NCBI GenBank assembly: GCA_934567355.1
Contig: CAKTJC010000009.1
Coordinates: 15,452-79,451 of the forward strand
Direction of reading: 5' to 3'
DNA from: an uncultured Oscillospiraceae bacterium
Lineage (GTDB): Bacteria; Bacillota; Clostridia; Oscillospirales; Oscillospiraceae
Length of the DNA stretch: 64,000 bases
Shown: in pieces, positions 7,914 to 17,627 of the stretch
Layout of the letters: every line of letters begins with the position of its first letter
Numbering within the stretch: position 1 is the first letter of the stretch
Position numbers and translations under genes: made by a program
Notes under the pieces: generated by a model
Seen by the model: the letters and a program-made list of their open reading frames with translations, nothing else
The model's database searches: none
What the model was told of the DNA's origin: nothing

Positions 7914-9674
7914 ATGCAAAAGGAAAAGGGAACGTTTGACTGGGTATTTGCCTTTGCCGGGCAGAAGAAGAGCGGATATATTGCCAGCGTGTGCCTTGCA
8001 GTGATCGGTGCGGTATTTCAAATGCTGCCCTTCTATGTAATGGCGCAGGTGATCGGGAAGCTGCTGGCGGGGGATAAGGATCTGCGCGGCTATCTTATTG
8101 ACTGCGCGGTGATGGCATTGCTCTGGCTGCTGCGTGTGCTTTTTCATTCGCTTTCTACGGCGCAGTCTCACAAGGCGACCTTTGCGGTGCTGGGCAGCAT
8201 CCGGAAGCAGGGCCTCGCCAAGCTGGCCCGGATGCCCTTGGGCGATGTACAGGCCAGAGGCTCCGGAGAACTGAAAAACATCCTGGTGGAGCGTGTGGAC
8301 AGCATGGAGCCCACCCTTGCCCATGTCATTCCGGAGATGAGCAGCAACGCCGTGGTGGTGCTGGCGACGCTTGCATATCTGTTTGTGCTGGACTGGCGCA
8401 TGGCGCTGACGTCTCTCCTTACACTGCCCCTGGGATTGCTCTTTTTTATGCTGATGATGGCAGGGTATGAGAAGAACTACGCCCGCACGGTGGCGGCGAC
8501 CAATGCGCTGAATGACACCGCCGTGGAGTACATCGGCGGTATTGAGGTCATCAAGGTGTTCGGCAAGGCAAAAAGCAGCTACGAAAAATTTGTCTCCGCT
8601 GCCCGGGAGTGCGCCCGGAGCTATATCGACTGGATGAACAAAAGCAACTTCTACTTTACGTTTGCCATGAACATTATGCCTGCTACGCTTTTGAGTGTCC
8701 TGCCCATCGGGGGGATACTGATGAAGGCAGGGACGCTGACACCGGAGAAATTTGTGTTTATTGTCATTCTCTCCATGGGCTTGGTCATCCCCATCATCGG
8801 CTGCATGAAGTATACGGATGATCTGGCCAAGGTCGGCACCATCATCGGCCAGGTGACGGATATTCTGACAGCCCCGGAACTGTCCAGGCCGGAAACGGAT
8901 GTGCAGACGCCGCAGGGCAGCACGGTGGAGTTGCACAACGTTCACTTCGGATACGGCGAGGCGGAGGTGCTCCACGGCATCGACCTGACCTTCCCGGAGG
9001 GGACGGTCAATGCCCTTGTCGGTCCCTCCGGCAGCGGGAAATCCACCATTGCCAAGCTGATCGCGTCCTTCTGGGATGTGAACAGCGGCAGCATTACCCT
9101 GGGCGGTGTGGACATCCGCAGCATTTGCGCGGAGCATGCGCAAAAATATGTCGCCTATGTATCTCAGGACAATTTCCTGTTCGATCAAACCGTGCGCGAG
9201 AATATCCGCATGGGCAGGCCGGGTGCAACCGATGCCCAGGTAGAGCAGGCAGCCCGGGACTGCGGCTGCTACGATTTCATCATGGGGCTGGAGAACGGAT
9301 TTGATACGCAGGTGGGCAGTGGCGGCAGCCATCTTTCCGGCGGCGAAAGGCAGCGCGTTTCCATTGCCCGGGCCATGCTGAAGGACGCGCCCATCGTTAT
9401 TCTGGACGAAGCCACAGCCTACGCCGACCCGGAAAACGAAGCCGTCATTCAGTCCTGCGTGGCGAAACTCGTCCGGGGCAGGACGCTGATCGTGATTGCC
9501 CACCGGCTTTCCACCATTGTGGATGCGGATCAGATCATTGTGGTGAACAACGGCGGCATAGAGGCGACGGGAACACAGGAAACGCTGCTGCAGACCTGCC
9601 CGCTGTACCAAACGCTCTGGAATGCACATATCGCGTCCCGGGACAGTGCGGAAGGAGGCACGGAGCATGCTTGA
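7914..9674 (+). CDS. ABC transporter, fused membrane and ATPase domains (first of second pair)
   Basis: 586 residues. The ATG at 7914 is preferred over the GTG at 7905 because GAGGTG lies at proper distance before it. Six membrane helices precede an ATPase domain with GPSGSGKST, LSGGERQR and VILDEATAYADPENE. It is close in sequence to the gene at 416, for example in the IPE...LDWR.AL.SL segment of the membrane domain, so the two pairs arose by duplication. Its start region meets the end of the ECF ATPase gene, so it belongs to the same operon. It probably pairs with the gene at 9667. Confidence 0.85.
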   Translation: MQKEKGTFDWVFAFAGQKKSGYIASVCLAVIGAVFQMLPFYVMAQVIGKLLAGDKDLRGYLIDCAVMALLWLLRVLFHSLSTAQSHKATFAVLGSIRKQGLAKLARMPLGDVQARGSGELKNILVERVDSMEPTLAHVIPEMSSNAVVVLATLAYLFVLDWRMALTSLLTLPLGLLFFMLMMAGYEKNYARTVAATNALNDTAVEYIGGIEVIKVFGKAKSSYEKFVSAARECARSYIDWMNKSNFYFTFAMNIMPATLLSVLPIGGILMKAGTLTPEKFVFIVILSMGLVIPIIGCMKYTDDLAKVGTIIGQVTDILTAPELSRPETDVQTPQGSTVELHNVHFGYGEAEVLHGIDLTFPEGTVNALVGPSGSGKSTIAKLIASFWDVNSGSITLGGVDIRSICAEHAQKYVAYVSQDNFLFDQTVRENIRMGRPGATDAQVEQAARDCGCYDFIMGLENGFDTQVGSGGSHLSGGERQRVSIARAMLKDAPIVILDEATAYADPENEAVIQSCVAKLVRGRTLIVIAHRLSTIVDADQIIVVNNGGIEATGTQETLLQTCPLYQTLWNAHIASRDSAEGGTEHA

Positions 9675-11400
9675 TATTTTGAAAAAATTCTTTCGATTCT
9701 GCGATGGGAGAGAGCGCAGGGAATTTTATGTCTCCATTGTGCTGGGGGTCGCTGCGTCGCTGTTTGCGGCTTTGAAGATCCCGGCCATCGGCGTAATACT
9801 GCAGGCAATTCTGGCGGGCGATATTACGGCACGGGCAATTCTGACCTCGCTGGGGATCATGCTGGTATCGGTCATTGGCGCGTCTGCACTGAAATACAAG
9901 GCTACCGCTCTGCAGACCGATGGCGGCTACTGCACCACAGCCAACAAGCGGGTGCAGATCGCCGAGCACCTGCGCTATCTCCCCATGGGCTATTTCAATG
10001 AAAACAGCCTGGGAGCCATTACCTCCGTCACCACAAACACCATGGACAATCTTTCCGGCGTGTCTACCCGTGTGGTGATGCTTGTAACCGAGGGGTTTTT
10101 TTCCACAGCGGTGATGACGCTGGCGGTATTCCTTCTGGACTGGCGGGTGGGGCTGCTGATTGCAGCCGGACTGCTGCTCTATTATTTCGTAAACCGCACA
10201 TTGCAGGCCCGCTCAGAAGATACAACGAAGAAAAAGCTTGCCGGTGACACTGCGGTGGTAGAGCGGGTGCTGGAATTCATCAAGGGAGTTGCCGAGGTGA
10301 AGTCCTATTCCCTGACCGGAACCTATAATCGCAGGCTGGAATCCGCCATTGACGAGAACGCGGCAGCCAACATCGATATGGAACTGAAGCTCCTGCCGCT
10401 GATGCTGGCGCAGAATGCCGTTGCCAAGCTGATCGACGTGGGCGTGGTGGCGCTGTCGCTGGTGCTCTACACCGGCGGGCATATGGCGCTTACGAACTGC
10501 ATTATGATGGCAATTTGCTCCTTCCTGCTTACCAAAGGATTGGAGCAGGCGGGAACGCAGTCCAGCCTGCTGCGGGTGGTGGACAGCTGTGTAAACCAGG
10601 CAAATGAGATCCTGAGCCTGCCCACGATGGATATTTCCGGCGCCGAGCTGACACCGGAGCATCGCGACCTGCATGCCGAGAACATTCGGTTTTCCTACGG
10701 CGAAAAACAGATCATCAACGGCATTACGCTGACGATTCCGGAAAAGACAACGGCAGCCATCGTCGGCCCCTCCGGCGGCGGAAAAACCACGCTCTGCCAT
10801 CTGCTTTCCCGCTTCTGGGATGTGAACGGCGGCCGGGTCACCCTGGGTGGCCGGGATGTGCGGGAATACAGCATGGACAGCCTGATGAAGAATTTCAGCT
10901 TTGTATTTCAGAATGTCTACCTGTTCCACGATACGATAGCCAATAATATCCGCTTCGGTCAGCCGGAGGCGCCCATGGAGCGGGTGATCCAGGCGGCAAA
11001 GAAAGCACGCTGCCATGATTTTATCATGAAGCTGCCGCAGGGCTATGAGACCGTTATCGGCGAGGCGGGTGGTACCCTCTCCGGCGGCGAAAGACAGCGC
11101 CTTTCCATTGCCCGCGCCATCATGAAGGATGCACCCATTATCATCCTGGATGAAGCAACAGCCAATGTAGACCCGGAAAATGAAAAGGAGCTGATGGAGG
11201 CGATCGACGAACTGACCCGCGAGAAGACCGTCATCATGATCGCCCACCGCCTGAAAACCGTCCGTCACGCCGACCAGATCCTGGTTATTGACCAAGGACA
11301 AATTGTCCAGCAAGGCACCCACGATACACTCCTATCCCGACCCGGCCTCTACCGCCGCTTCCTCGCCTGCCGTGAACAGGCCGTAGGCTGGAAACTGTAG
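9667..11400 (+). CDS. ABC transporter, fused membrane and ATPase domains (second of second pair)
   Basis: 577 residues from the ATG at 9667, which follows GGAAGGAGG and overlaps the previous gene by eight bases. It has an exporter-type membrane domain and an ATPase with GPSGGGKTT, LSGGERQR and IILDEATANVDPENE. It is paralogous to the gene at 2192. The operon S component - EcfT - EcfAA' - ABC - ABC ends here, before a strong hairpin. Linking a complete ECF importer to an IrtAB-like pair suggests two transport steps for related substrates (inference). Confidence 0.85.
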   Translation: MLDILKKFFRFCDGRERREFYVSIVLGVAASLFAALKIPAIGVILQAILAGDITARAILTSLGIMLVSVIGASALKYKATALQTDGGYCTTANKRVQIAEHLRYLPMGYFNENSLGAITSVTTNTMDNLSGVSTRVVMLVTEGFFSTAVMTLAVFLLDWRVGLLIAAGLLLYYFVNRTLQARSEDTTKKKLAGDTAVVERVLEFIKGVAEVKSYSLTGTYNRRLESAIDENAAANIDMELKLLPLMLAQNAVAKLIDVGVVALSLVLYTGGHMALTNCIMMAICSFLLTKGLEQAGTQSSLLRVVDSCVNQANEILSLPTMDISGAELTPEHRDLHAENIRFSYGEKQIINGITLTIPEKTTAAIVGPSGGGKTTLCHLLSRFWDVNGGRVTLGGRDVREYSMDSLMKNFSFVFQNVYLFHDTIANNIRFGQPEAPMERVIQAAKKARCHDFIMKLPQGYETVIGEAGGTLSGGERQRLSIARAIMKDAPIIILDEATANVDPENEKELMEAIDELTREKTVIMIAHRLKTVRHADQILVIDQGQIVQQGTHDTLLSRPGLYRRFLACREQAVGWKL

Positions 11401-11440
11401 CCGCCGGCGATCGCCCTTCAGTATGATCCAAAAGTAAACA

Positions 11441-11475
11441 AAGGCTCCCGGGTCGATTGACCTGGGAGCCTTTTG
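11441..11475. terminator. Bidirectional terminator
   Basis: AGGCTCCCGGGTC (11442-11454) pairs with GACCTGGGAGCCT (11459-11471) around a GATT loop, with TTTT after and A-rich sequence before. It lies between the plus-strand ABC operon and the convergent minus-strand sugar operon. Confidence 0.75.
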
Positions 11476-11506
11476 CTGAAATTATACAGGCTCTGTTATC
11501 CTGCCC

Positions 11507-12487
11507 TCACAGACCGTAGGAGAGATTCCTCCTGACAGCCTCCTTGCGCTGCTTTTCGGAATCAAGCTTGTCCTTGATTTCCATGAAGAGCAAAATGATC
11601 ATCAGGAATCCGCCGTTTACAGTGGTGGTTAACTGTGTGGGAAGGTTGCAGGCGACCAGGCCATAGATGATCAGGGACATCGTGTAGTTGCCGACGATGA
11701 TGCCGATGGGCTGGGAGAGATACTTGCCAAGGGCATTTGCGATAAATACGCCGCTCATCGCGCTGAACACAGCGGACATTGAGGTCAGACCGGATTGCGG
11801 CGTTGCACCGCCGCCACGGGAGACGGTGAGCAGGGCGCTGGCTGCGATGTAAAGCGAGCACACCATGGTGGCGATGCTCTCTACCCGCCGCTTTTTGATG
11901 CCGGAGCTGAGCGCCAGCGCTTCGTTCCCTGCCAGTGCGCGGCACTGTGCGCCGAACATGCTGTAGCGGTTCAGGAAATACATGATCACGCCAAACAGGA
12001 CGAACAGCGAGATGCAGAACCATTTTTCACGGAACGGCCCCATATCCACACGAATGACGGAGGTATCGCCGCCGGTAACAAAGTAACCCAGCGAACCGAG
12101 CACCAAGGTGTAGGCAATGGTGACGACACGGTTTTTAATGTCCATGGCAATCGCCAGCACAGCCTTGGCGGCCCCAACTACCAACGCAACCGCAAACACA
12201 CCGATCACAAGACCGATAGGTCCAATCAGATTGCAAAGAGTGATGCCTAGAATCGCACCGAGGATACGCTCTGCCACGCAGGAGAAATCCATGTTGCCGA
12301 TCATCATGGAAAAGCTCATGCCCCACGCCAGCACAATGTTGCTCAGGCACTGATTCAAAATCGTAACCGGAACCTCCGCATTCAGAAATGCCCGGGGGCG
12401 AAGGATTGCGAACACGCCGTAGGCAATCATTGGCAGCAGGAAGAAAGCCAGTAATTTTGAAACAGCGGTTTTCATTACCTTCTTCAT
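11507..12487 (-). CDS. Sugar ABC transporter permease (RbsC-like)
   Basis: A 326-residue membrane protein of the RbsC/XylH permease family (BPD_transp_2). It has about eight to ten hydrophobic helices and the family segment around AGNEALALSSGIKKRRVESIATMV. A GGAGG site precedes the start at 12487. It is the last gene of the GntR-linked operon and probably forms a heterodimer with the permease at 13713. A GC-rich hairpin separates it from the binding-protein gene, which would let the binding protein be made in excess. Confidence 0.85.
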   Translation of the reverse strand: MKKVMKTAVSKLLAFFLLPMIAYGVFAILRPRAFLNAEVPVTILNQCLSNIVLAWGMSFSMMIGNMDFSCVAERILGAILGITLCNLIGPIGLVIGVFAVALVVGAAKAVLAIAMDIKNRVVTIAYTLVLGSLGYFVTGGDTSVIRVDMGPFREKWFCISLFVLFGVIMYFLNRYSMFGAQCRALAGNEALALSSGIKKRRVESIATMVCSLYIAASALLTVSRGGGATPQSGLTSMSAVFSAMSGVFIANALGKYLSQPIGIIVGNYTMSLIIYGLVACNLPTQLTTTVNGGFLMIILLFMEIKDKLDSEKQRKEAVRRNLSYGL

Positions 12488-12511
12488 TCAGTATCCTCCA
12501 GATTTTTTGGT

Positions 12512-12535
12512 GGGAGCGTCCTGATGGACGCTCCC
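12512..12535 (-). other. Intergenic hairpin after binding-protein gene
   Basis: Perfect inverted repeat GGGAGCGTCC / GGACGCTCCC with a four-base loop, lacking a U-run on the minus strand. It fits an mRNA-stabilising or partial-termination structure between the binding protein and the downstream permease. Confidence 0.55.
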
Positions 12536-12547
12536 GGAATAATGTAA

Positions 12548-13663
12548 TTACTGATACTTTTCCATCAGGAATTCAATGGAATATTCGTCGATCAACTTCT
12601 GCAGATCGTCCATGGAGGCATCTTGATTGAAGGCGTAGACACAGTGCTGCAGCTCTTCGTTGGTATAGAACTGCTTGTGGAAATAGCAGGTATCCAGATC
12701 GTCCACATTTTCAGGGGTAACATCCAGGAAATTATCCTTGATAAAGGCTGCACCGTCCACCAGAGGATGACCGTACAGCGTGTTGACTACCATGATTACT
12801 GCGTAAGCGCCGCCGGCTACATGGCCGCCAATCACGCACTCCAGGGTTCCGTCCTTGATGTACTGACCCATCACGTCGGAGAAGTCGATTCCGGCAGTCT
12901 TGACACCGGTGCCCTGAACAACGGGAGCGTATCCAGCCAGCATGGTGCCGACGCCGCCGGTAATTACGATGCCTTCTACCTCGGGGTAGGCGTTCAGGAA
13001 GTTTTCAGCCACGGTTGCGCCGCCCTCTGCGGTGAACAGGGAGGTATCGGAGCTGAAGTTGAGCAGCTCAATGCCAAATTCCTCGCAGGCCTGCACCAGA
13101 CCGTCATAGCGTTCGCCGCCGGTCAGATTGGAGATGGGCTGGCCAAAGGCGCAGATCTTGGTTACACCCGCATTGTGCAGAGCCTCAACCGCCTGGTAGC
13201 CGGCTTCGGTATTCTCGTTGTAGTGAGCGGATACAAAGTAGCTACTCTCGGTGGCGGCTTCATAAGCGTCGGAGTCCTCCGCAATCTTGGTGTTGAAGAA
13301 GGAACAGTAGACGCCCGCCTCCTCACACATGTCGACGACCGTTGCGGTCAGACCATTCATGTGGATCAGGTTGCGCAGGACGATGGCGTCGCAGCCCTGG
13401 TTAATCAGATTTTCTACGGCAGTGATCAGATCGTCGGGAGAGTTGCTGGCGGGAATGACACCCACGGGGGTGCAGCCCAGCGCTTCAATCGTCCATACGA
13501 TGTTGTCGATGGTGGGCAGGGTCTGGCCGGCGTCGGCAGAGTCCTGATCCAGATAACCGATTTTGAAATTCTTGACCTCCACAGCTTCACCGGAAGCCGT
13601 GATGCCTGCCATCATAGCGGCCAGCATGCACACCGTAAGTACCAATGCGATCAGTTTTTTCAT
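12548..13663 (-). CDS. Sugar ABC transporter substrate-binding protein
   Basis: 371 residues with an N-terminal signal peptide (MKKLIALVLTVCMLAAMM) and a periplasmic-binding-protein type 1 fold: a KIGYLDQDSADAG start and a repeated pattern of Rossmann-like strands (GCDAIVLRN, EVEGIVITGG). AAAGGAG precedes the ATG at 13663. There is no clear lipobox cysteine at the expected end of the signal, which is unusual for a Gram-positive binding protein, so it may be retained differently. It is expected to deliver the operon's sugar to the permeases at 11507 and 13713. Substrate not deducible. Confidence 0.8.
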   Translation of the reverse strand: MKKLIALVLTVCMLAAMMAGITASGEAVEVKNFKIGYLDQDSADAGQTLPTIDNIVWTIEALGCTPVGVIPASNSPDDLITAVENLINQGCDAIVLRNLIHMNGLTATVVDMCEEAGVYCSFFNTKIAEDSDAYEAATESSYFVSAHYNENTEAGYQAVEALHNAGVTKICAFGQPISNLTGGERYDGLVQACEEFGIELLNFSSDTSLFTAEGGATVAENFLNAYPEVEGIVITGGVGTMLAGYAPVVQGTGVKTAGIDFSDVMGQYIKDGTLECVIGGHVAGGAYAVIMVVNTLYGHPLVDGAAFIKDNFLDVTPENVDDLDTCYFHKQFYTNEELQHCVYAFNQDASMDDLQKLIDEYSIEFLMEKYQ

Positions 13664-13712
13664 GTGTATTCTCCTTTGTTTTTAATATTTCGGAGGTGCA
13701 CACCTCCGTAAA

Positions 13713-14708
13713 TTACGCTGCTTTTTTCTTCTTGCGGACGATATAGCGGTTGCCTTCGTGCTTATCACGTGTGCGGATGGAAATCACGACCACGACCACG
13801 AAGATGACGCCGCGGACAACCTCCTGGAGTGTTGCCGTCATGCCAACCATCGACAGCGCGTTGGTCAGCACAACCGTAATCAGAGAGCCGACAATAGCGG
13901 ATTTGAAGTTTACATTCATGCCGCCGTCCATGGTGGAGCCGCCCAGTATCATCGCTGTCATTACATTAAAGCCGACGCTTGCACCTGCGGCCGGCGCACC
14001 GCCGCCGCCCTTCATCATCGCCATAAATGCATATACGGCGGAGGTCAGCCCGGTGAAGAGAAATGCGAGAAATTTAATTTTCTTGACGTTAACGCCCGAC
14101 TGGCGGGAGGCCTCTTCCCCTGCACCGACGGCGCGGGATTCCTTGCCGAAACGGGTAAAGCGGTACAGATAGTAGCACAGCAGCCCAAAGACAATCAGGA
14201 CAATAAGCTTGAAGTCCATTCCGTTGAACATCTTCTGCCAGGAGCGTTTGATGGAGATGACAGCCTGTTGATCGGTAACCGTGTAGTTCAGACCGTCCAA
14301 CACCAGATTAACCGCCAGCGTCAGGATAAAGGGACTGATTTTGGTATTTGCGTAGATAAAGCCGTTGATTGCACCCAGTGCCAACCCTGTCGCGACAATT
14401 GCCAGGATGCAGGGCACCAGGCCGGAGCTGTTCAGTGCAAATGCGCCCATGATTGAACACATTCCGATTGCGTTGGTCATGGAAAGGTCAACGCCGCCCT
14501 GTAAAAAGATGAACACTGAGCCAAGACAGGCAATCATCAGCAGAAAGGATTGGTTAATGATGGCTTTGACGTTATTTCGGCGGAGCAGCATCCCATCGGT
14601 GAGAATATTGAAAATGATGATAATCAGTATCAGGCCGATGATAGGAATATTGGAGACGAGAAACTTTTTTGCTGTCTCTGCGCTGAAAGCCCTTTTCTTT
14701 TCCTCCAT
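13713..14708 (-). CDS. Sugar ABC transporter permease (RbsC-like)
   Basis: A 331-residue second permease of the same RbsC/XylH family, with multiple hydrophobic helices, the QGGVDLSMTNAIGMCSIMGA segment and the family EEASRQSGVN motif that couples to the ATPase. It lies between the ATPase and the binding protein, so the order is ATPase-permease-binding protein-permease. Two different permeases suggest a heterodimeric channel. Confidence 0.85.
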   Translation of the reverse strand: MEEKKRAFSAETAKKFLVSNIPIIGLILIIIIFNILTDGMLLRRNNVKAIINQSFLLMIACLGSVFIFLQGGVDLSMTNAIGMCSIMGAFALNSSGLVPCILAIVATGLALGAINGFIYANTKISPFILTLAVNLVLDGLNYTVTDQQAVISIKRSWQKMFNGMDFKLIVLIVFGLLCYYLYRFTRFGKESRAVGAGEEASRQSGVNVKKIKFLAFLFTGLTSAVYAFMAMMKGGGGAPAAGASVGFNVMTAMILGGSTMDGGMNVNFKSAIVGSLITVVLTNALSMVGMTATLQEVVRGVIFVVVVVISIRTRDKHEGNRYIVRKKKKAA

Positions 14709-14720
14709 ATTGCCGCCCCC

Positions 14721-16217
14721 TTAAATCATGTACTCAATGAGCTGGTGCTCATTGACATCCGGGCTGCGCATTACCTCAGCGGTAACGGCGCCGTCCTTCA
14801 TAATCAGCATTCGGTCACTCATGCCAATCAGCTCCGGCATTTCTTCGGAGATCATAATCATGGAGCGCCCTTCCCGCTTAAACTGCATCATGATCTTGTA
14901 AATTGCCTCTTTTACGCCGATGTCAATGCCGCGCGTGGGGCAGTCCATGATCAGAATCTGGGAATTGTTGGCCATCCACTTGGCAAGTACTACCTTCTGC
15001 TTGTTGCCGCCGGACAGCTCACGCACCCGCTGCTCAACCGACCGGCACTTGATGGCAAGCTCGCCCGCCCATTTTTTGGACAGCCGGTGCTCATCCCGCT
15101 TTCGTATCACGAGGCCTCTGCGCAGATGCTTCAGCGTTGGAAGCACGATGTTGTCGCCAATGCGATAGTTGAGAATTACCGCCTCGGTATCCCGGTTCTT
15201 GGAGAGATAGCCGATCTTCCGCGAGACTGCCTGAGTAGGACTATGGATAACCGTACCGTCCGCCAGGGAGACAGTGCCACTGTCGGCCTTGCTCAGACCA
15301 AACAGGAGCTTCCCCAGCTCGTGCATGCCGCACTCTGCAAGCCCGCCGATGCCCAGGATTTCGCCCCGGTGCAGCTCGAGCGAGACCCGCCGGATGCTTT
15401 CGGATACCAGCCCCTCTGCGCGGAAAACCACCTCATCCCGGAAATCGGGAGTGCTGTCCGGGCGATAGTAGTTGTCGGCAATTTCTCGCCCAACCATTAG
15501 CTCTTTCAGTCGCTTGGGAACAAGCGCCTCGCCATACAATGTATCCACATAGCAGCCATCACGCATGACGGTCACACTGTCGCAGATGGATACCAGTTCC
15601 TCCATGTCGTGCGTGATGAACAGGACGGAGCCGCCCCGGTCACGCACCGCACGCATGTTTTTATAAAGAATTTCCCGCCCGTGGGAAGCAAGCGCATTGG
15701 AGGTTTCGTCAATGATGAGAAGCTGTGGATGAATAATCATTGCCTTGGCAATCTCCACCAGCTTCCGATCCTCCAGGTTCATGCTTCCCGCACGCGTCCC
15801 GGGGTCAATGTGCTCTCCGCCGATCTCATCCAAAATGGCTTTTGCATCGGAATTCATTTTGGAGAAATTGATCATGCCGTGTTTTGAGTAGCGGGCTTCT
15901 TTGTTGATGAAGATATTGGCAGCAGCGGAAATGGTGGCGATGGTGCCGATCTCCTGTACCACCAGAGCAATTGCATGCTCTGCAGCTTCGTTCTGGTCAA
16001 CGGGATCATAGGGGTGCCCGTCCACATACAGACTGCCTGCGTCCTTTCCCTGAATGCCGGCAACGATAGAGGCAAACGTACTTTTTCCGGAACCGTTTTC
16101 ACCGATCAATCCGCGAATCTCGCCCTTGCGGATTTCAATGGAGAAATCCTGAACTGCCTTTGTTGCGCCAAAGGATTTATAGATGCCTTCCGCTTTTAAG
16201 ATGATGTCATTTTCCAT
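14721..16217 (-). CDS. Sugar ABC transporter ATP-binding protein (RbsA/MglA-like, two domains)
   Basis: 498 residues with tandem ABC domains. The N-terminal domain has Walker A GENGSGKST (~residue 38) and a signature-like segment MNLEDRKLVEIAKAM. The C-terminal domain lacks a normal Walker A, as is usual in this family, but has LSGGNKQKVVLAKWM and LIMDCPTRGID. In the latter, Cys replaces the usual Glu after the Walker B Asp, again common in RbsA second domains. Together with the two permeases and the binding protein it makes a full CUT2 importer. Confidence 0.85.
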   Translation of the reverse strand: MENDIILKAEGIYKSFGATKAVQDFSIEIRKGEIRGLIGENGSGKSTFASIVAGIQGKDAGSLYVDGHPYDPVDQNEAAEHAIALVVQEIGTIATISAAANIFINKEARYSKHGMINFSKMNSDAKAILDEIGGEHIDPGTRAGSMNLEDRKLVEIAKAMIIHPQLLIIDETSNALASHGREILYKNMRAVRDRGGSVLFITHDMEELVSICDSVTVMRDGCYVDTLYGEALVPKRLKELMVGREIADNYYRPDSTPDFRDEVVFRAEGLVSESIRRVSLELHRGEILGIGGLAECGMHELGKLLFGLSKADSGTVSLADGTVIHSPTQAVSRKIGYLSKNRDTEAVILNYRIGDNIVLPTLKHLRRGLVIRKRDEHRLSKKWAGELAIKCRSVEQRVRELSGGNKQKVVLAKWMANNSQILIMDCPTRGIDIGVKEAIYKIMMQFKREGRSMIMISEEMPELIGMSDRMLIMKDGAVTAEVMRSPDVNEHQLIEYMI

Positions 16218-16267
16218 ATTTTCAATCCTCGTCTATATGCCCGCACGCCTAATGCTTTTCAAGCGGA

Positions 16268-17602
16268 TTATAGATTCCCGTTAAAGGGGGAGGGCGTATG
16301 CGCCTTGGAGGCGTTCACCTTCGGCAGCTGTGTCAGATCCTGCGTCAGAAGCTTTTCATGCCCGTCGTAGAAAACGACCCTTGCTGTAAAGCTTTTTGCG
16401 CCCTCGGAGGGGTAGTACGGTTCCTGGATCCAGGTCATTCTGTTTTCTAGGAAGAACGGCTCTGCAAAGGCAACGTCCAGTTGGCGGCCATCCTCGCTGA
16501 AATACACCCGATCGATCAGCTCGGGATTCTTGGATGCCACACGGATGTAACGTCCGTCATCGATGGTCATGTTCTCTTCGAAGCCCTGGAGGTAGACGTC
16601 ATCCTCCGGCAGCTCCGGCATGGGAATGCCCAGGAGCTTTGCCATGCGGTAGGCATAGTACTTGTCCTCGCCCTCGGTAATACCCCAGTCGCAGGGGGGC
16701 TCCTGCTTTGTCATGGTGTTGTAGTAGCCCCAGGAGCAGTGATCTTCTACCGCAACCTCGAGCTGTGTGAACAGGGGGGAGTCCTCGTTGACGACGATGG
16801 GCTTATTCGGCACCCACCGGCGGACAGTGCGGAACATATCGTGCAGCTCCTGCTGGCGCTTTGTGTTGCCGTGGAGCAGAACCACATCGCTGGCTTCCAC
16901 CACACGCCGGTCATATTTCAGGCCGTTGCTGCTGCCGACCGCCCAGCGACCGCCTGTCCACTCTTTCACCTTACGAATCCAGGCTGCCATATTCTGGTGC
17001 TTGTTCAGCGCAGTCTCGGGGTTGTTGTAATAGTTGAGAATATCGTATTCATTCGCAATTTCAATAATGATATTGTCGTAATCCAGCTCCTTCAGTGCCT
17101 CGCACACGACCTTGGATGCCTCGATGACGGCGGCATCATCATTGAAATACTGCATTTGACCGGCATAGAAAAAGCTGAGAATTACGATCATTCCAAGCTC
17201 GTCGGCCGCTTTAATTATCTCGACGGCTCTGCGCCAGGTATCTGGGTTCATTTTCTTGCCGTCCGGAGAGAAGGCTGCGGTTTGCAGCTCTGACCAATCG
17301 GTAAAGCTGTAGATGGGGCCGCCCGCCTGAAGACCGATGGTGAAGGCTCGCAAACCCACGTTGTACCACTCCGGCAGTGCCGCGCATAGGTCATGGGTGT
17401 TCTGATCCGGATCCCATTTTTTCCCAAAGCGGTCATACAGGTGGGCGTGCGCGGGGTTGACATCGTTGAATACGCCCTGGATAAACCGCTGGTTCATCAG
17501 CAGACCGTGTGCCTTCGGATTTCCGCCGGGCAGTTCGGAGTAGGTGAGCTTCCCGTTGATGTAAAAATCCTGCCCACGGATTTCGTATTTTGTTTTAGAC
17601 AT
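16268..17602 (-). CDS. Glycoside hydrolase-like TIM-barrel protein (clan GH-A type)
   Basis: 444 residues without a signal peptide, so probably cytoplasmic. Two segments match the clan GH-A catalytic pattern: IEIANEYD, with Glu185 as candidate acid/base after Asn, and PIVVNEDS, with Glu273 as candidate nucleophile. The ~88-residue spacing fits strands 4 and 7 of a GH5-like barrel. I do not recognise a named family member. Genomic position between the importer and two isomerase-like genes suggests it cleaves an imported glycoside to release a sugar that the isomerases process. Confidence 0.6.
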   Translation of the reverse strand: MSKTKYEIRGQDFYINGKLTYSELPGGNPKAHGLLMNQRFIQGVFNDVNPAHAHLYDRFGKKWDPDQNTHDLCAALPEWYNVGLRAFTIGLQAGGPIYSFTDWSELQTAAFSPDGKKMNPDTWRRAVEIIKAADELGMIVILSFFYAGQMQYFNDDAAVIEASKVVCEALKELDYDNIIIEIANEYDILNYYNNPETALNKHQNMAAWIRKVKEWTGGRWAVGSSNGLKYDRRVVEASDVVLLHGNTKRQQELHDMFRTVRRWVPNKPIVVNEDSPLFTQLEVAVEDHCSWGYYNTMTKQEPPCDWGITEGEDKYYAYRMAKLLGIPMPELPEDDVYLQGFEENMTIDDGRYIRVASKNPELIDRVYFSEDGRQLDVAFAEPFFLENRMTWIQEPYYPSEGAKSFTARVVFYDGHEKLLTQDLTQLPKVNASKAHTPSPFNGNL

Positions 17603-17627
17603 GTTGTTTCCTTTCTGACAGACGGGA

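Noticed and set aside
7896..11322. Long minus-strand open frames (7896-9668, 10213-11322)
   Set aside because: Antisense shadows of the second ABC pair, with low-complexity composition and no recognisable domain.
12623..13711. Plus-strand frame of 362 codons
   Set aside because: Opposite the sugar-binding protein gene, which has a signal peptide, ribosome binding site and operon context.
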